A stretch of 33,084 nucleotides of DNA from Clostridiales bacterium. GTDB taxonomy: Bacteria > Bacillota > Clostridia > Lachnospirales > Lachnospiraceae. Within the stretch, counting starts at the first letter, position 1; each line of letters starts with the position of its first letter. Where the stretch lies: NCBI GenBank assembly GCA_012522735.1, contig JAAYJU010000132.1:1-33084 (forward strand), read 5' to 3'. Shown here in pieces: positions 1-8,417 of this stretch. The notes below the pieces were generated by a model. The model saw nothing but the letters and a program-made list of their open reading frames with translations, was not told the origin of the DNA and did no database searches. A program made the position numbers and the translations under genes.

Positions 1-422
1 GAATCAAAGCCCTCTACAAGCATTCCCTCCTGGTCCATATCGCTAAAGCCTATGGGGCCATGAATCTGAGTCAAGCCCTCTGCTCTTCCCCAGTCCTCTA
101 CAGCCCTAAATAATGCCTCTGATACCTCCTGGTCATCGATAAAGTCTACTCTAGAAAATCGAATCCGTTTGGTCTGCCATTTAGTATTTGCAGCGTCGCT
201 TATGATACCTGCAATCCTTCCTACACATTTTCCATCTCTGTAAGCAAGAAATTGCTTAGCCCTACAATATTCAAAGGCTGGGTTCTTATTGGGAAGAAAA
301 TTATTATATTCATCAGAAACAAGATCTGGTATGGCTTGAGCTACACCCTTATACATATCAGCATTAAATGAAGCAAAAATCCTTCGCTCTCTTTTTGTTC
401 TTACCTCTCTAACCTCTATCAT
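1..422 (-). CDS. GNAT-like acyltransferase family protein, partial (C-terminus outside window)
   Basis: Only the first 140 residues are present; the reading frame is open to the left edge. The ATG at 422 follows AGGGGTG at good spacing. The segments CVGRIAGIIS (66-75), RFSRVDFIDD (88-97) and GPIGFSDMD (122-130) look like the central strands of a GNAT acyl-CoA N-acyltransferase fold, as in uncharacterised GNAT-like proteins of Clostridia and Bacteroidetes. Substrate and reaction are unknown. It lies downstream of metF in the same direction, but it has its own promoter-like sequence, so cotranscription is not required. The family call is from memory of the pattern and rests on a partial protein. 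Confidence 0.7.
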   Translation of the reverse strand, partial: MIEVREVRTKRERRIFASFNADMYKGVAQAIPDLVSDEYNNFLPNKNPAFEYCRAKQFLAYRDGKCVGRIAGIISDAANTKWQTKRIRFSRVDFIDDQEVSEALFRAVEDWGRAEGLTQIHGPIGFSDMDQEGMLVEGFD

Positions 423-470
423 ACATATCACCCCTGTTTTTGTTGAGTATATATTACACACTCTTTCTAT

Positions 471-499
471 ATTTTAATGTAATTTACAGGATAGTGCAA
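471..499 (-). promoter_or_regulatory. sigma-A-type promoter for the GNAT-like gene
   Basis: On the minus strand TTGCAC (494-499) and TAAAAT (471-476) are separated by exactly 17 bp, about 50 bp upstream of the ATG at 422. Visual match only. Confidence 0.5.
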
Positions 500-554
500 T
501 GTAATTTGTCGATAAACTTATAATAATGTCATATATACCATCTATTTTATGGGA

Positions 555-1421
555 CTATGCATGTATTATACCCTTAATACTTTCATTAATCTTTCTGGCC
601 ACATAGGGATTATTCATGGTATATAGATGAATTCCGTCAACGCCCTGAGATACCAAATCTACAATCTGATCCACTGCATAGGCTATGCCGGCTTCCCTTA
701 TAGCCTCCGGTGAGTGCTCAAATCGTTGCATCATCTTAGTAAATTTAGCGGGAAGACTCGCCCCACAAAGCGTCACCATCCGTTCTATCTGTGACTTATT
801 AATGACAGGCATAATACCCGCCTGAACCGGAACCATAATACCTGCCCCTCTAACCTTTTCCATGAACTTATAAAAATGTGTATTATCAAAGAATAGCTGA
901 GATATTAAATGCTGTGCCCCTGCATCTACCTTTAGCTTCAGATTTCTAATATCCTCATCAACATTCTCAGCATCCACATGACCTTCAGGATAGCAGGCAG
1001 CGGATATGTAGAATCCTCCCTTACCCTTTATATAATCTACAAGCTCGCTTGCATAGGAAAACTCCCTTCTAGGAGGATTATCAGGGTTTATATCGCCTCT
1101 TAAGGCAAGAACATTTTTAATATCCTTCTCCCTTAAGCTGTCAAGTATCTGTCCTATCTCCTGTCTCGTATAATTTACACAGGTCAGATGAGCCAAGGGC
1201 AATATCCCATATTTGTGTAGGATATTTGATGCTATATCTGCAGTAGATGTATCCCCTGCATTTCCCCCCGCACCATATGTGACACTAATAAAATCCGGTT
1301 GAATATCCTTTAAATTATCTAAGGTTTTATATATGGTATCAATCGGGCTTGTCTTTTTAGGCGGAAAGACCTCAAGAGAAAGAACAGCCCTTTTTTGTTG
1401 AAACAACGACGCTATTTGCAT
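555..1421 (-). CDS. metF: methylenetetrahydrofolate reductase
   Basis: Reduces 5,10-methylene-THF to 5-methyl-THF with a reduced flavin, supplying methyl groups for methionine synthesis or, in acetogenic lineages, the methyl branch of the Wood-Ljungdahl pathway. The 288 residues match the usual bacterial MetF length (about 290). The N-terminal EVFPPK (17-22) carries the conserved catalytic Glu, LRGD (107-110) the flavin-binding Asp region, and AACYPEGH (141-148) is a conserved MetF block; together these define the FAD-binding TIM barrel. The ATG is preceded by AAAGGAG at about 8 nt. It has its own promoter overlapping the end of the upstream YlxP gene. There is no SAM riboswitch or T-box in the short leader. 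Confidence 0.96.
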   Translation of the reverse strand: MQIASLFQQKRAVLSLEVFPPKKTSPIDTIYKTLDNLKDIQPDFISVTYGAGGNAGDTSTADIASNILHKYGILPLAHLTCVNYTRQEIGQILDSLREKDIKNVLALRGDINPDNPPRREFSYASELVDYIKGKGGFYISAACYPEGHVDAENVDEDIRNLKLKVDAGAQHLISQLFFDNTHFYKFMEKVRGAGIMVPVQAGIMPVINKSQIERMVTLCGASLPAKFTKMMQRFEHSPEAIREAGIAYAVDQIVDLVSQGVDGIHLYTMNNPYVARKINESIKGIIHA

Positions 1422-1497
1422 GAATTTAAACTCCTTTCGCAGCCAACTAATTTACTACCATGATTCTCATTTTCTATAATAGGTAAAACTTTTACTA

Positions 1498-1526
1498 ATT
1501 GTAGCCATTCCTCCAATGCATGTCAA
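1498..1526 (-). promoter_or_regulatory. metF promoter
   Basis: Minus-strand TTGACA (1521-1526) and TACAAT (1498-1503) have a 17-bp spacer. The -35 box overlaps the stop codon of the upstream gene. The predicted leader is about 70 nt. Confidence 0.65.
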
Positions 1527-1807
1527 TAAGAGTTTTCACGCTCAATGTGTATAATTTCTCCTTCAGTAATAGCTTCTATAAACTTGATTACATTATCTAA
1601 AATTTGATCTGCATGAGAATTATCATTAGTTACGCAGGCAAAGCCAATCACGATACTTTTATGGATATCCTGATCCTCTATCTCTGCTATAGACACATTA
1701 AATTTGTTCTTCACCTTGGCACAAAGGCTTTTTACCACCATGCGCTTTTCCTTTAAGGACTGAACCCAAGGGACATATAGTCTAATCTTAAGAGTTCCTA
1801 CAACCAT
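1523..1807 (-). CDS. DUF503 / YlxP-family protein
   Basis: A 94-residue protein of the YlxP (DUF503) family, small alpha/beta proteins often found near nusA-infB-rbfA and suspected of a role in RNA or translation; the molecular function is not settled. The diagnostic N-terminal pattern MVVGTLKIRLYVP followed by SLKEKRMVVKSL is present. Two ATGs are possible (1813 and 1807). GAGG sits only 1 nt before the first and 7 nt before the second, so 1807 is chosen, which also gives the normal family length. Here the gene is not in a nusA-rbfA operon; it stands alone upstream of metF. Confidence 0.88.
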   Translation of the reverse strand: MVVGTLKIRLYVPWVQSLKEKRMVVKSLCAKVKNKFNVSIAEIEDQDIHKSIVIGFACVTNDNSHADQILDNVIKFIEAITEGEIIHIERENSY

Positions 1808-1837
1808 GATCATACCTCAACTTTTCTTCTTATTCTC

Positions 1838-1866
1838 AATCTACTATTTGATAAGTCTCTTGTCAA
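1838..1866 (-). promoter_or_regulatory. promoter for the YlxP-family gene
   Basis: Minus-strand TTGACA (1861-1866), 17-bp spacer, TAGATT (1838-1843), about 30 bp before the start codon. Confidence 0.55.
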
Positions 1867-1934
1867 TGCCAGTAAAATGAATAAGCTTTTAATATCTGTG
1901 CAAGCTAAATAAAAACTCCATCAAGGAGATTAAT

Positions 1935-2879
1935 ATGAATACTGAAAAGAGATTAACAAAAGCATATAAGGAAGCTAAGGTCGAGTATTTCGACAAAAAT
2001 TCAAAATATATAATATTGGGAGATGTACACCGTGGTGATGATAGTGTTTCAGATGAATTTGCCCGAAATCAAGCCATATTTTTTCATGTATTAAACTATT
2101 ATAATAATCAGGATTATATATATGTAGAAGCAGGGGATGGAGATGAGCTATGGGAGCATAAGAATTTTAGGCATATAAGGCTTGCCCATAAGGATATATT
2201 TATTGCTCTCAAAAAATTTTTTGATAAGAGCAGACTTAGGATGATATATGGAAATCATAATATATATTTAAAGGATAAAGAATATTTAGAAAATAATTAC
2301 TATCAATTCTATGATGAATATAATCAAAAAAGAGTGGACCTATTTAATGGAATTGAACCCATGGAAGCTCTTCTACTAAAGCACAGGGTAACAGACCAGG
2401 AAATACTTATCGTTCATGGACACCAGGGAGATTTTATTAACGATCAGTTCTGGTTTCTATCAATGATATTATTGCGGTATTTTTGGCGGTTTCTTCATAT
2501 AGTGGGCTTTGAAAACCCTGCCAGCCCTGCACGGAATCTTTACAAAAGGCACAAGGTAGAAAAGAATTATAATAAATGGATTAAGAAGCATAAGATTATG
2601 CTAATTTGTGGTCATACACATCGTACAAAGTTTCCAAAGCAAGATGAGTTACCCTACTTTAATACAGGATGCTGTATTAATACAAGAGGGATTCCAGGTA
2701 TTGAGATTGTAAATGATACTATTCAGCTGGTTGATTGGAGAGTAAAGGTAAATGACCAAGGAATTATGCGCATAGACAGAGCCGTGGTCCGTGGTCCTGA
2801 ACCAATTGACAGGTATGATTGCATTAACATTGAGGATTATGATGGCTTAAAAACTAATTGTAGTGATGCATATGATTAG
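1935..2879 (+). CDS. calcineurin-like metallophosphoesterase
   Basis: A 314-residue protein with the five metal-binding blocks of the calcineurin-like phosphoesterase superfamily in order: GDVHRGD (29-35), GDGDE (67-71), GNHN (106-109), HGHQGD (161-166) and GHTHR (226-230). The nearest well-known relatives are UDP-2,3-diacylglucosamine hydrolase (LpxH)-like enzymes, but a Gram-positive host has no lipid A, so the substrate is unknown. The region around 172-195 is rich in aromatic and aliphatic residues and may form a lipid-contacting cap. AAGGAG lies 6 nt before the ATG. Transcribed alone and converging on the small gene at 2905-3063; a strong hairpin begins inside its stop codon. Confidence 0.85.
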   Translation: MNTEKRLTKAYKEAKVEYFDKNSKYIILGDVHRGDDSVSDEFARNQAIFFHVLNYYNNQDYIYVEAGDGDELWEHKNFRHIRLAHKDIFIALKKFFDKSRLRMIYGNHNIYLKDKEYLENNYYQFYDEYNQKRVDLFNGIEPMEALLLKHRVTDQEILIVHGHQGDFINDQFWFLSMILLRYFWRFLHIVGFENPASPARNLYKRHKVEKNYNKWIKKHKIMLICGHTHRTKFPKQDELPYFNTGCCINTRGIPGIEIVNDTIQLVDWRVKVNDQGIMRIDRAVVRGPEPIDRYDCINIEDYDGLKTNCSDAYD

Positions 2880-2906
2880 AGATTCGCCCATATTGGGCGA
2901 ATCTCT
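2878..2906. terminator. 13-bp perfect hairpin between convergent genes
   Basis: Arms 2878-2890 and 2894-2906 are exact reverse complements around the 3-nt loop TAT. It overlaps the stop codons of both converging genes (2879 and 2905), so it can serve both directions. Neither side has a clear T-run, so it may act as an mRNA 3'-end stabiliser rather than a classic intrinsic terminator. Confidence 0.6.
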
Positions 2907-3063
2907 ATCTACTGGTATCACTATTCTTTTCTACTGGATTATCCTCATGTAGCCCAAAGACTGCTCTTGCACTCTCTGTCTGAGGATTATGCTTTATATG
3001 CTTGGAATGGAATTTACCGTCTTCCTTCTTATTATTTCTTGTACTTTTCATTTTGTTCGACAT
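2905..3063 (-). CDS. small hydrophilic protein, CPC_1213-like
   Basis: A 52-residue frame (ATG at 3063, TAG at 2905) too short for most gene callers. It is preceded by a near-perfect AAGGAGG at 7-8 nt, which strongly argues that it is translated. The product is very polar (many Lys, His, Asn), with the central block HIKHNPQTESARAVFGLHE. It resembles the small CPC_1213-type proteins of clostridia as I remember them, which have no assigned function. There is no signal peptide or membrane segment. Gene reality is well supported by the ribosome site; the family name is tentative. Confidence 0.7.
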   Translation of the reverse strand: MSNKMKSTRNNKKEDGKFHSKHIKHNPQTESARAVFGLHEDNPVEKNSDTSR

Positions 3064-3178
3064 ATAAGGCCTCCTTAATTATTATGCCCTATTAGTATGC
3101 CAATGTTATTATATAATTATAAGAACTGTGAATACTAATCCCATAAGATCATATTAGTAAAGGAGAAACTAAATTTTT

Positions 3179-4591
3179 CTATTTCACGGTTACGACTGCA
3201 CTGCTAGAGACATTACCTGAGATGTCAGTAGCATATACCTCTATCTTAGCGCCTTTAGCTAGACGGGACGGAAGAATGCAGGAATAATTTCCTTTTGAAT
3301 CTGCTTCACATTTATAGGGTCTATTGTTAAACATTACGGTTACAAGCGAATTCGCCTCAGCAGTTCCAGTAACCTCATAGTCTCCAGCAACATACCCTTT
3401 GATCTTAGGTTTCGCAGGGGCTGTATTGTCACAGGCCGTTGCACTGATATTTTCAATAAATATATTTCCAAAATCATCTACAACACGTACAGAATAATTA
3501 CCAGCCTTATTTATACCAAATTGCAGAGTATCTGTTATTAATTCTGCTGTTCTCCAATTTGAATTATTAATATCCCTCTGTGAAAGCTTTCCTCTAATAT
3601 AACGCACTTCCTTCGGTACCTCGATGGTATCAACCTTAATATATGAATTTTTTGTCCTGTTTACTTGTCTCAGATTAAGAGGATAGGGAATAGAACTAAT
3701 CTCTATACTGGTTCGCCCCCCATCTCCTACAGAAAGTGTTTCTAGAGAAAGGTAATATTTACCCACATCTAGTAGACGCTCCTCCAGGTACTTAACATTA
3801 TTTCCACTAAATTGCTTTGTTATGATCGCCTCTCTATCCTTTCCGTACAATACAAACTTAGCTTTATTAGAGGATTCATACATGTATGTAATGTCTACTA
3901 AGGAACGCTCTTTTATTTCAAACATATAATAATCTCTTGGATTAGCTACGGTCAATAATCCTTGAACCGCTTTCTCTGACTTAATAGGATTTTCATTTCC
4001 GACACTTGAAGGTCTAAAAATCTCATCACTTTCTACCGGTTGATAATAAAGAATAAACCCTGCCTCGCCCTTTACAAAGGTAGATGTATTGGCACTCTGT
4101 TGCATCTTATCTGTCCTTATTGCTACATAATAGGTTCCTCTGTCAAGTGCAACTTTCGCCTTGGTCTCTCCATTTACCGGGGCTTTAGCTGTATTTGTAC
4201 TGCCCTTTGCTGTTATTGTAGGAATAACTTCAAATATCAGCTTCTCATCACGATAAACTGTTGCTGACACAAGTGGCTCCTGAACAGTATGCTTCGAATT
4301 GCTATAGGTGTTCTTTGTAAGCTTATCAGCTGTCAAGAGCATCTTAACAAATCCATCCTCTTCCAGAGTGAATTTAAATATTCTTGTATCTAAGTAAGGA
4401 TAAAAAGAATTGTCAATTGTTATATTATTTATATCATAAAGATTATATACTTCAATATCACTTACCTTAGTTATCTTTAGTTCATCTATCTTAGTCTGCA
4501 CATAAGCCTTCGCTGTGTCCTTGCCACCAAACACTATACCTGCTAGTACTATTAATAACAATAATAGCAGCATATTTTTATATTTCCTCAT
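3179..4591 (-). CDS. secreted protein with C-terminal bacterial Ig-like domain
   Basis: A 470-residue exported protein. Residues 1-30 are a signal peptide (basic start, long Leu/Ile/Val run, AKAY near the cleavage site). The middle (about 40-300) is beta-rich; the segments GLLTVANPRDYYMFEIKE and DVGKYYLSLET are reminiscent of pre-peptidase C-terminal/jelly-roll modules that describe 'fields that feel no pain' of covalent linkage, i.e. non-catalytic carbohydrate- or peptide-binding folds. The last 80 residues (from KPKIKGYVAGDYEVTGTAEA) match a bacterial Ig-like domain with a typical GNYSC and DISGNVS pattern. No LPXTG or SLH anchor is visible, so it may be released or bound to the envelope non-covalently. 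GAGGGGG lies 8 nt before the ATG. Role unknown. Confidence 0.75.
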   Translation of the reverse strand: MRKYKNMLLLLLLIVLAGIVFGGKDTAKAYVQTKIDELKITKVSDIEVYNLYDINNITIDNSFYPYLDTRIFKFTLEEDGFVKMLLTADKLTKNTYSNSKHTVQEPLVSATVYRDEKLIFEVIPTITAKGSTNTAKAPVNGETKAKVALDRGTYYVAIRTDKMQQSANTSTFVKGEAGFILYYQPVESDEIFRPSSVGNENPIKSEKAVQGLLTVANPRDYYMFEIKERSLVDITYMYESSNKAKFVLYGKDREAIITKQFSGNNVKYLEERLLDVGKYYLSLETLSVGDGGRTSIEISSIPYPLNLRQVNRTKNSYIKVDTIEVPKEVRYIRGKLSQRDINNSNWRTAELITDTLQFGINKAGNYSVRVVDDFGNIFIENISATACDNTAPAKPKIKGYVAGDYEVTGTAEANSLVTVMFNNRPYKCEADSKGNYSCILPSRLAKGAKIEVYATDISGNVSSSAVVTVK

Positions 4592-4760
4592 GTCTATTAC
4601 CCCCTCTATAACATTAATCCAATTATCAGACTTATTACTATATAAATGTTACCATTTTTGATATTTTATGTCAAATACAACCATAATTTTTATGCTAGAA
4701 TATAATAAAAAATTTAGGTAACTTTTTGAAAAATCTATATATTATAGTTAAGGGTGTATC

Positions 4761-4789
4761 TTTACTTAGAACCAGGATTGAGTTATACT
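4761..4789 (+). promoter_or_regulatory. candidate ddl promoter
   Basis: TTTACT (4761-4766) and TATACT (4784-4789) are spaced by 17 bp, 32 bp before the ddl start. The -35 box is weak and the -10 box good. Confidence 0.45.
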
Positions 4790-4821
4790 GATGACTGAAA
4801 GTAAGAAAGCGAGGGGTCAAT

Positions 4822-5850
4822 ATGAAGATAGTTGTTTTAGCAGGTGGGACCAGTCCGGAACGTGATGTGTCCCTTTCTACCGGTACGATGATTTATAAGG
4901 CTTTAAAAAGCAAGGGACATCAGGTTCTACTATTAGATGTATATCTGGGTTACGAAGGAGATATCATTGATATCTTTAATAAAGAGAAGGATTGGGCTCA
5001 AGGTATAGGTACAATTAGAGAGGACAATCCGGATATCGAGCATATTAGGGCTCTTAGAAAAGACAATCCTAATCATTTCTTTGGACCAGGGGTAATAGAT
5101 ATCTGTGATAAGGCTGATATAGTCTTCTTGGCTCTTCATGGTACCAACGGCGAGGATGGCAAGGTTCAAGCAGCTCTTGACTTGATGGGAATTAAATATA
5201 CCGGTACCGACTATGCCTCCAGTTCTCTAGCCATGGATAAATCCGTAACTAAGGAGCTTTTCGCTTACTATAATATACCCACCCCCGAAGGTATCCATGT
5301 AAGGAAGGGCGAGACTTATTCCTGGGATAGGTACCCCTGTGTCGTTAAGGTAAATAACGGAGGCTCTAGCGTTGGTGTTTCAGTTGTGAATACACCGAAT
5401 GAGATGGATGCTGCCATAAAGAACGCTTTATCATACGGTGATGAGGTGATAATTGAGCAATATATTAAGGGAAGGGAATTTGCTGTTGGTGTAATTAGCG
5501 GAAAGGCCTTACCTGTTATAGAAATCGCACCATTAACTGGTTTCTATGATTATAAGAATAAATATCAGGCAGGAAATGCTATAGAAACCTGTCCGGCAGA
5601 TCTAAGCCCTACACTTACTGCTAAGATGCAGGAAATTGCGGAAAAGGTATTCCATGCTCTTCGCTTAAAAACCTATGCAAGAATGGATTTTCTATTAAAT
5701 GATAAGAATGAGCTCTATTGCCTTGAAGCAAATACCTTACCAGGTATGACGCCTACTTCTTTACTGCCTCAGGAAGCCAAGGCTGTTGGCATAGATTTTA
5801 CCGACCTTTGTGAGCTAATAATTGAAATCTCATTGGAGAAATATAAATAA
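4822..5850 (+). CDS. ddl: D-alanine--D-alanine ligase
   Basis: Makes the D-Ala-D-Ala dipeptide that MurF, encoded next, adds to the peptidoglycan precursor. The 342 residues form an ATP-grasp enzyme with GGTSPERDVS (8-17), HGTNGEDG (106-113), SLAMDK (135-140), the glycine-rich loop KVNNGGSSVGVS (176-187), YDYKNKYQ (242-249) and EANTLPGMTP (302-311). The YDYxxKY omega-loop is that of ordinary Ddl; VanA-type D-Ala-D-Lac ligases differ there, so resistance function is not indicated. A loop at about 43-90 looks longer than in many Ddl proteins. GAGGGG lies 6 nt before the ATG. Confidence 0.96.
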   Translation: MKIVVLAGGTSPERDVSLSTGTMIYKALKSKGHQVLLLDVYLGYEGDIIDIFNKEKDWAQGIGTIREDNPDIEHIRALRKDNPNHFFGPGVIDICDKADIVFLALHGTNGEDGKVQAALDLMGIKYTGTDYASSSLAMDKSVTKELFAYYNIPTPEGIHVRKGETYSWDRYPCVVKVNNGGSSVGVSVVNTPNEMDAAIKNALSYGDEVIIEQYIKGREFAVGVISGKALPVIEIAPLTGFYDYKNKYQAGNAIETCPADLSPTLTAKMQEIAEKVFHALRLKTYARMDFLLNDKNELYCLEANTLPGMTPTSLLPQEAKAVGIDFTDLCELIIEISLEKYK

Positions 5851-5852
5851 TA

Positions 5853-5952
5853 TGAGGATAAATCCTCCGTTATAAGTAACGAAACAATAATACTTTGATG
5901 AGTGAGGATAAATCCTCCGTTATAAGTAACGAAACAATAATACTTTGATGAG
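5853..5952 (+). repeat. perfect 2 x 50-bp tandem duplication with palindromic operator/promoter elements
   Basis: Bases 5853-5902 and 5903-5952 are identical. Each copy holds the palindrome GAGGATAAATCCTC (5854-5867 and 5904-5917), then 17 bp after TCCTCC an AATAAT hexamer (5886-5891 and 5936-5941). The same layout occurs upstream of tyrS and of two XRE regulator genes. It probably gives murF one or two promoters of its own. The murF ribosome site follows immediately. Confidence 0.8.
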
Positions 5953-5960
5953 GAGGATAT

Positions 5961-7343
5961 ATGAAGAATATGACTTTAAATAATATAGCTAAGGCCTGTA
6001 AGGGTAAGCTATTTAATAATGGCAGTGCCTATGAGTCCAATGTTAAGGGCATTGTTATAGATTCACGCTTAGTTAGCGAGGATTTTCTTTTTATTGCCAC
6101 CAGGGGTGAAAAGGTCAACGGTCACGATTTTATTGAATCCGCTATCAGACTTGGGGCTATGGCAGTAGTCTGCGAAAAGACCCCCACTAATATAAGCATA
6201 CCCTATATATTGGTGGATGACAGTCTAGTAGCACTTAAGGATATAGCCACATGGTATCGTATGCAGCTTAATATACCTGTCGTGGGCATTACCGGTAGCG
6301 TTGGTAAAACCTCTACCAAGGAGTTTGTTAGCAGCGTTCTATCAAGAAGATATAGCGTACTTAAGACCGAAGGAAATTATAATAACGAAATAGGGCTCCC
6401 TCTTACCATTTTACAGATTCGCAAAAGACATGAAATAGCCGTTCTGGAAATGGGTATCAGTAATTTCGGTGAAATGCACCGCTTAAGCAAGATAGCCAAG
6501 CCTAATTATTGCTTGATTACCAATATAGGTCAATGCCACCTTGAACAATTAGGTTCTAGGGAGGGCATTTTAAGGGCTAAATCAGAAATATTTGATTTTA
6601 TGAGTGAGGATGGCGGAGTAATTCTAAATGGGGATGACGATATGCTTTCCGCGATACATGATGTACGGGGCATCACTCCTATACGATATGGATTAGGCTT
6701 AGATAATGATGTCTACGCAGATAATATTATAAGCAAGAACCTTTCAGGTTCTAGCTACACTCTTCATTTTATGGGTGAAGCTTTATCCATTAACTCTTCA
6801 ATGCCCGGAAATCATATGATACTTAATGCCCTGGCTGCTGCTACTCTAGGTAGGATTCTTGGACTGACCGGTAAGGAGATTACTGATGGCATAGAGCAGA
6901 TTCAGCCTGTAAGCGGAAGAAATAATATTATTTACAAAGAAAACTGGACTATAATAGATGATTGCTATAATGCCAATCCCGTATCTATGAAGGCTGCCAT
7001 AGACCTTCTAGATATGGCAGATACAAGAAAGGTTGCCATCCTTGGAGATATGGGTGAACTAGGCAAGTCTGAAGTTCAATTACATAAGGAAATAGGAAAA
7101 TATATTGGATCTAAAAATGTGGATATTATTATATGTGTTGGCAAGCTTTCAAAGCATATGTATGAGGGTGCTATGGAGCTGTTGTCAGATACTTCAAAGG
7201 TTTTATTTCACTTTGATACAAGGGATGAATTAATAAAAGCACTACCCGATTTATTAAAAAACGGGGATACTATACTGGTAAAAGCATCTCATTTTATGGG
7301 ATTTGATAATATCGTCAACTTATTAGGCAAGAGTAAAAATTAA
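5961..7343 (+). CDS. murF: UDP-N-acetylmuramoyl-tripeptide--D-alanyl-D-alanine ligase
   Basis: Cytoplasmic ATP-dependent ligase that joins D-Ala-D-Ala to UDP-MurNAc-tripeptide, the last cytoplasmic peptide step of cell-wall precursor synthesis. The 460 residues have the Mur-ligase order: N-terminal uridine-binding domain (1-105, with VIDSR at 32-36), P-loop GITGSVGKTSTK (109-120), GNYNNEIGLPLT (138-149), the central-domain NHMILNALAA block, and DDCYNANPVSM in the C-terminal domain. GAGGAGG sits 3-9 nt before the ATG. It follows ddl, supporting coordinated use, but the duplicated promoter-like repeat between the two suggests additional regulation of murF alone. Confidence 0.96.
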   Translation: MKNMTLNNIAKACKGKLFNNGSAYESNVKGIVIDSRLVSEDFLFIATRGEKVNGHDFIESAIRLGAMAVVCEKTPTNISIPYILVDDSLVALKDIATWYRMQLNIPVVGITGSVGKTSTKEFVSSVLSRRYSVLKTEGNYNNEIGLPLTILQIRKRHEIAVLEMGISNFGEMHRLSKIAKPNYCLITNIGQCHLEQLGSREGILRAKSEIFDFMSEDGGVILNGDDDMLSAIHDVRGITPIRYGLGLDNDVYADNIISKNLSGSSYTLHFMGEALSINSSMPGNHMILNALAAATLGRILGLTGKEITDGIEQIQPVSGRNNIIYKENWTIIDDCYNANPVSMKAAIDLLDMADTRKVAILGDMGELGKSEVQLHKEIGKYIGSKNVDIIICVGKLSKHMYEGAMELLSDTSKVLFHFDTRDELIKALPDLLKNGDTILVKASHFMGFDNIVNLLGKSKN

Positions 7344-7380
7344 TATTTGATTAGATTTTACTTAAAATGTATTATTTTCC

Positions 7381-7409
7381 TTTTCATAGCCATAAAAAGA
7401 TGCTATACT
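7381..7409 (+). promoter_or_regulatory. candidate promoter of the NatAB-like transporter
   Basis: TTTTCA (7381-7386) and TATACT (7404-7409) with a 17-bp spacer, 66 bp before the ATPase gene. Weak -35 box. Confidence 0.4.
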
Positions 7410-7475
7410 TATTCGCGAAAGCTTTAAAAAACAAGAATAACTCTATAATCTTTAGAGGAGTGGAAAGAGGATCTT

Positions 7476-8417
7476 ATGTCTTTAAGTGTTAAAAACATAA
7501 CTAAAAAATATGGGGATAAGCTGGTAGTCGATAATCTCAGCTTTGAGATGAATGAGCCCGGTGTCTATGCTTTACTGGGAACAAACGGTGCAGGGAAAAC
7601 CACCTCAATAAGAATAATCCTAGGTATGCTTGCTAAAAACGGCGGCGAGGTTCTATGGAAAGGTCAATCGATAGACGTGGTCAATACCAATGTTGGATAT
7701 CTTGCGGAAGAAAGAGGCTTATATCCTAAATATACTTTAATGGACCAGCTAATGTATTTTGCTAAGCTAAAAAAGGTTGATAAGCACACTGCTATGGAAA
7801 GAATTAAGTATTGGTCTGATCGTCTAGATGTGAATGAATATGTATTCCCTGCCAAGGGAAAGGGCAGGAAAGTCGCAAAATCTAATCAAGCCGATCAGCT
7901 TTCTAAGGGAAATCAGCAAAAGATACAGCTTATGGTCGCACTTTTGTCTGATCCCGAATTATTAATTATTGACGAGCCATTTAGCGGGCTTGATCCCCTT
8001 AATACAGACTTATTCAAATCCATCATTAGAGAGGAAATAAACAAGAACAAATTCCTAATCATGTCCAGTCATCAGATGCCAACTATTGAAGAGTTCTGCT
8101 CTGATATTACTATTCTGGATCGTGGTAAAGTAAAGCTTCAGGGTAATTTATCTGATATTAAGAAAAGCTATGGACGTGTCAATCTTATTGTTAAATGCGA
8201 GCAGGACATTGCTTCCTACATAGCTTCCTTTAACCTTCGGATTATAAATAAGACACCCAGCGAATATCATCTAAGGGTTGAGGGAGAGGACCAGGCAATG
8301 GCTTTTCTATCCAAGCTCATAGGTGATAATATTACTGTAATCAAATTTGAATTACGGGAGCCGTCACTGCATGAAATATTTGTAGAAAAGGTGGGAGCTG
8401 ATCAAGATGAAGAATAA
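7476..8417 (+). CDS. ABC transporter ATP-binding protein (NatA-like)
   Basis: A 313-residue ATPase that drives export through the two membrane proteins encoded next. Walker A GTNGAGKTT (35-43), signature LSKGNQQ (142-148), Walker B LLIIDEPFSGLDP (162-173) and the switch His199 are all present. A basic insertion (about 124-137) precedes the signature. Residues 220-313 form the accessory C-terminal domain seen in DUF4162-type ATPases, ending LHEIFVEKVG. The family includes NatA of the Bacillus Na+ exporter, but the substrate here cannot be read from sequence. GGAAAGAGG precedes the start. It overlaps the next gene by 11 bp, implying translational coupling. Confidence 0.92.
   Translation: MSLSVKNITKKYGDKLVVDNLSFEMNEPGVYALLGTNGAGKTTSIRIILGMLAKNGGEVLWKGQSIDVVNTNVGYLAEERGLYPKYTLMDQLMYFAKLKKVDKHTAMERIKYWSDRLDVNEYVFPAKGKGRKVAKSNQADQLSKGNQQKIQLMVALLSDPELLIIDEPFSGLDPLNTDLFKSIIREEINKNKFLIMSSHQMPTIEEFCSDITILDRGKVKLQGNLSDIKKSYGRVNLIVKCEQDIASYIASFNLRIINKTPSEYHLRVEGEDQAMAFLSKLIGDNITVIKFELREPSLHEIFVEKVGADQDEE

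Noticed and set aside
1422-1522. SAM riboswitch or T-box upstream of metF
   Set aside because: The leader is only about 70 nt, has no T-box core or S-box stems and no terminator.
4822-5850. A VanA-type D-Ala-D-Lac ligase
   Set aside because: The omega-loop has the YDYxxKY pattern of ordinary Ddl and there are no vanH/vanX neighbours.
5853-5952. CRISPR-like direct repeats between ddl and murF
   Set aside because: There are only two contiguous copies with no spacers and no cas genes; it is a tandem duplication.
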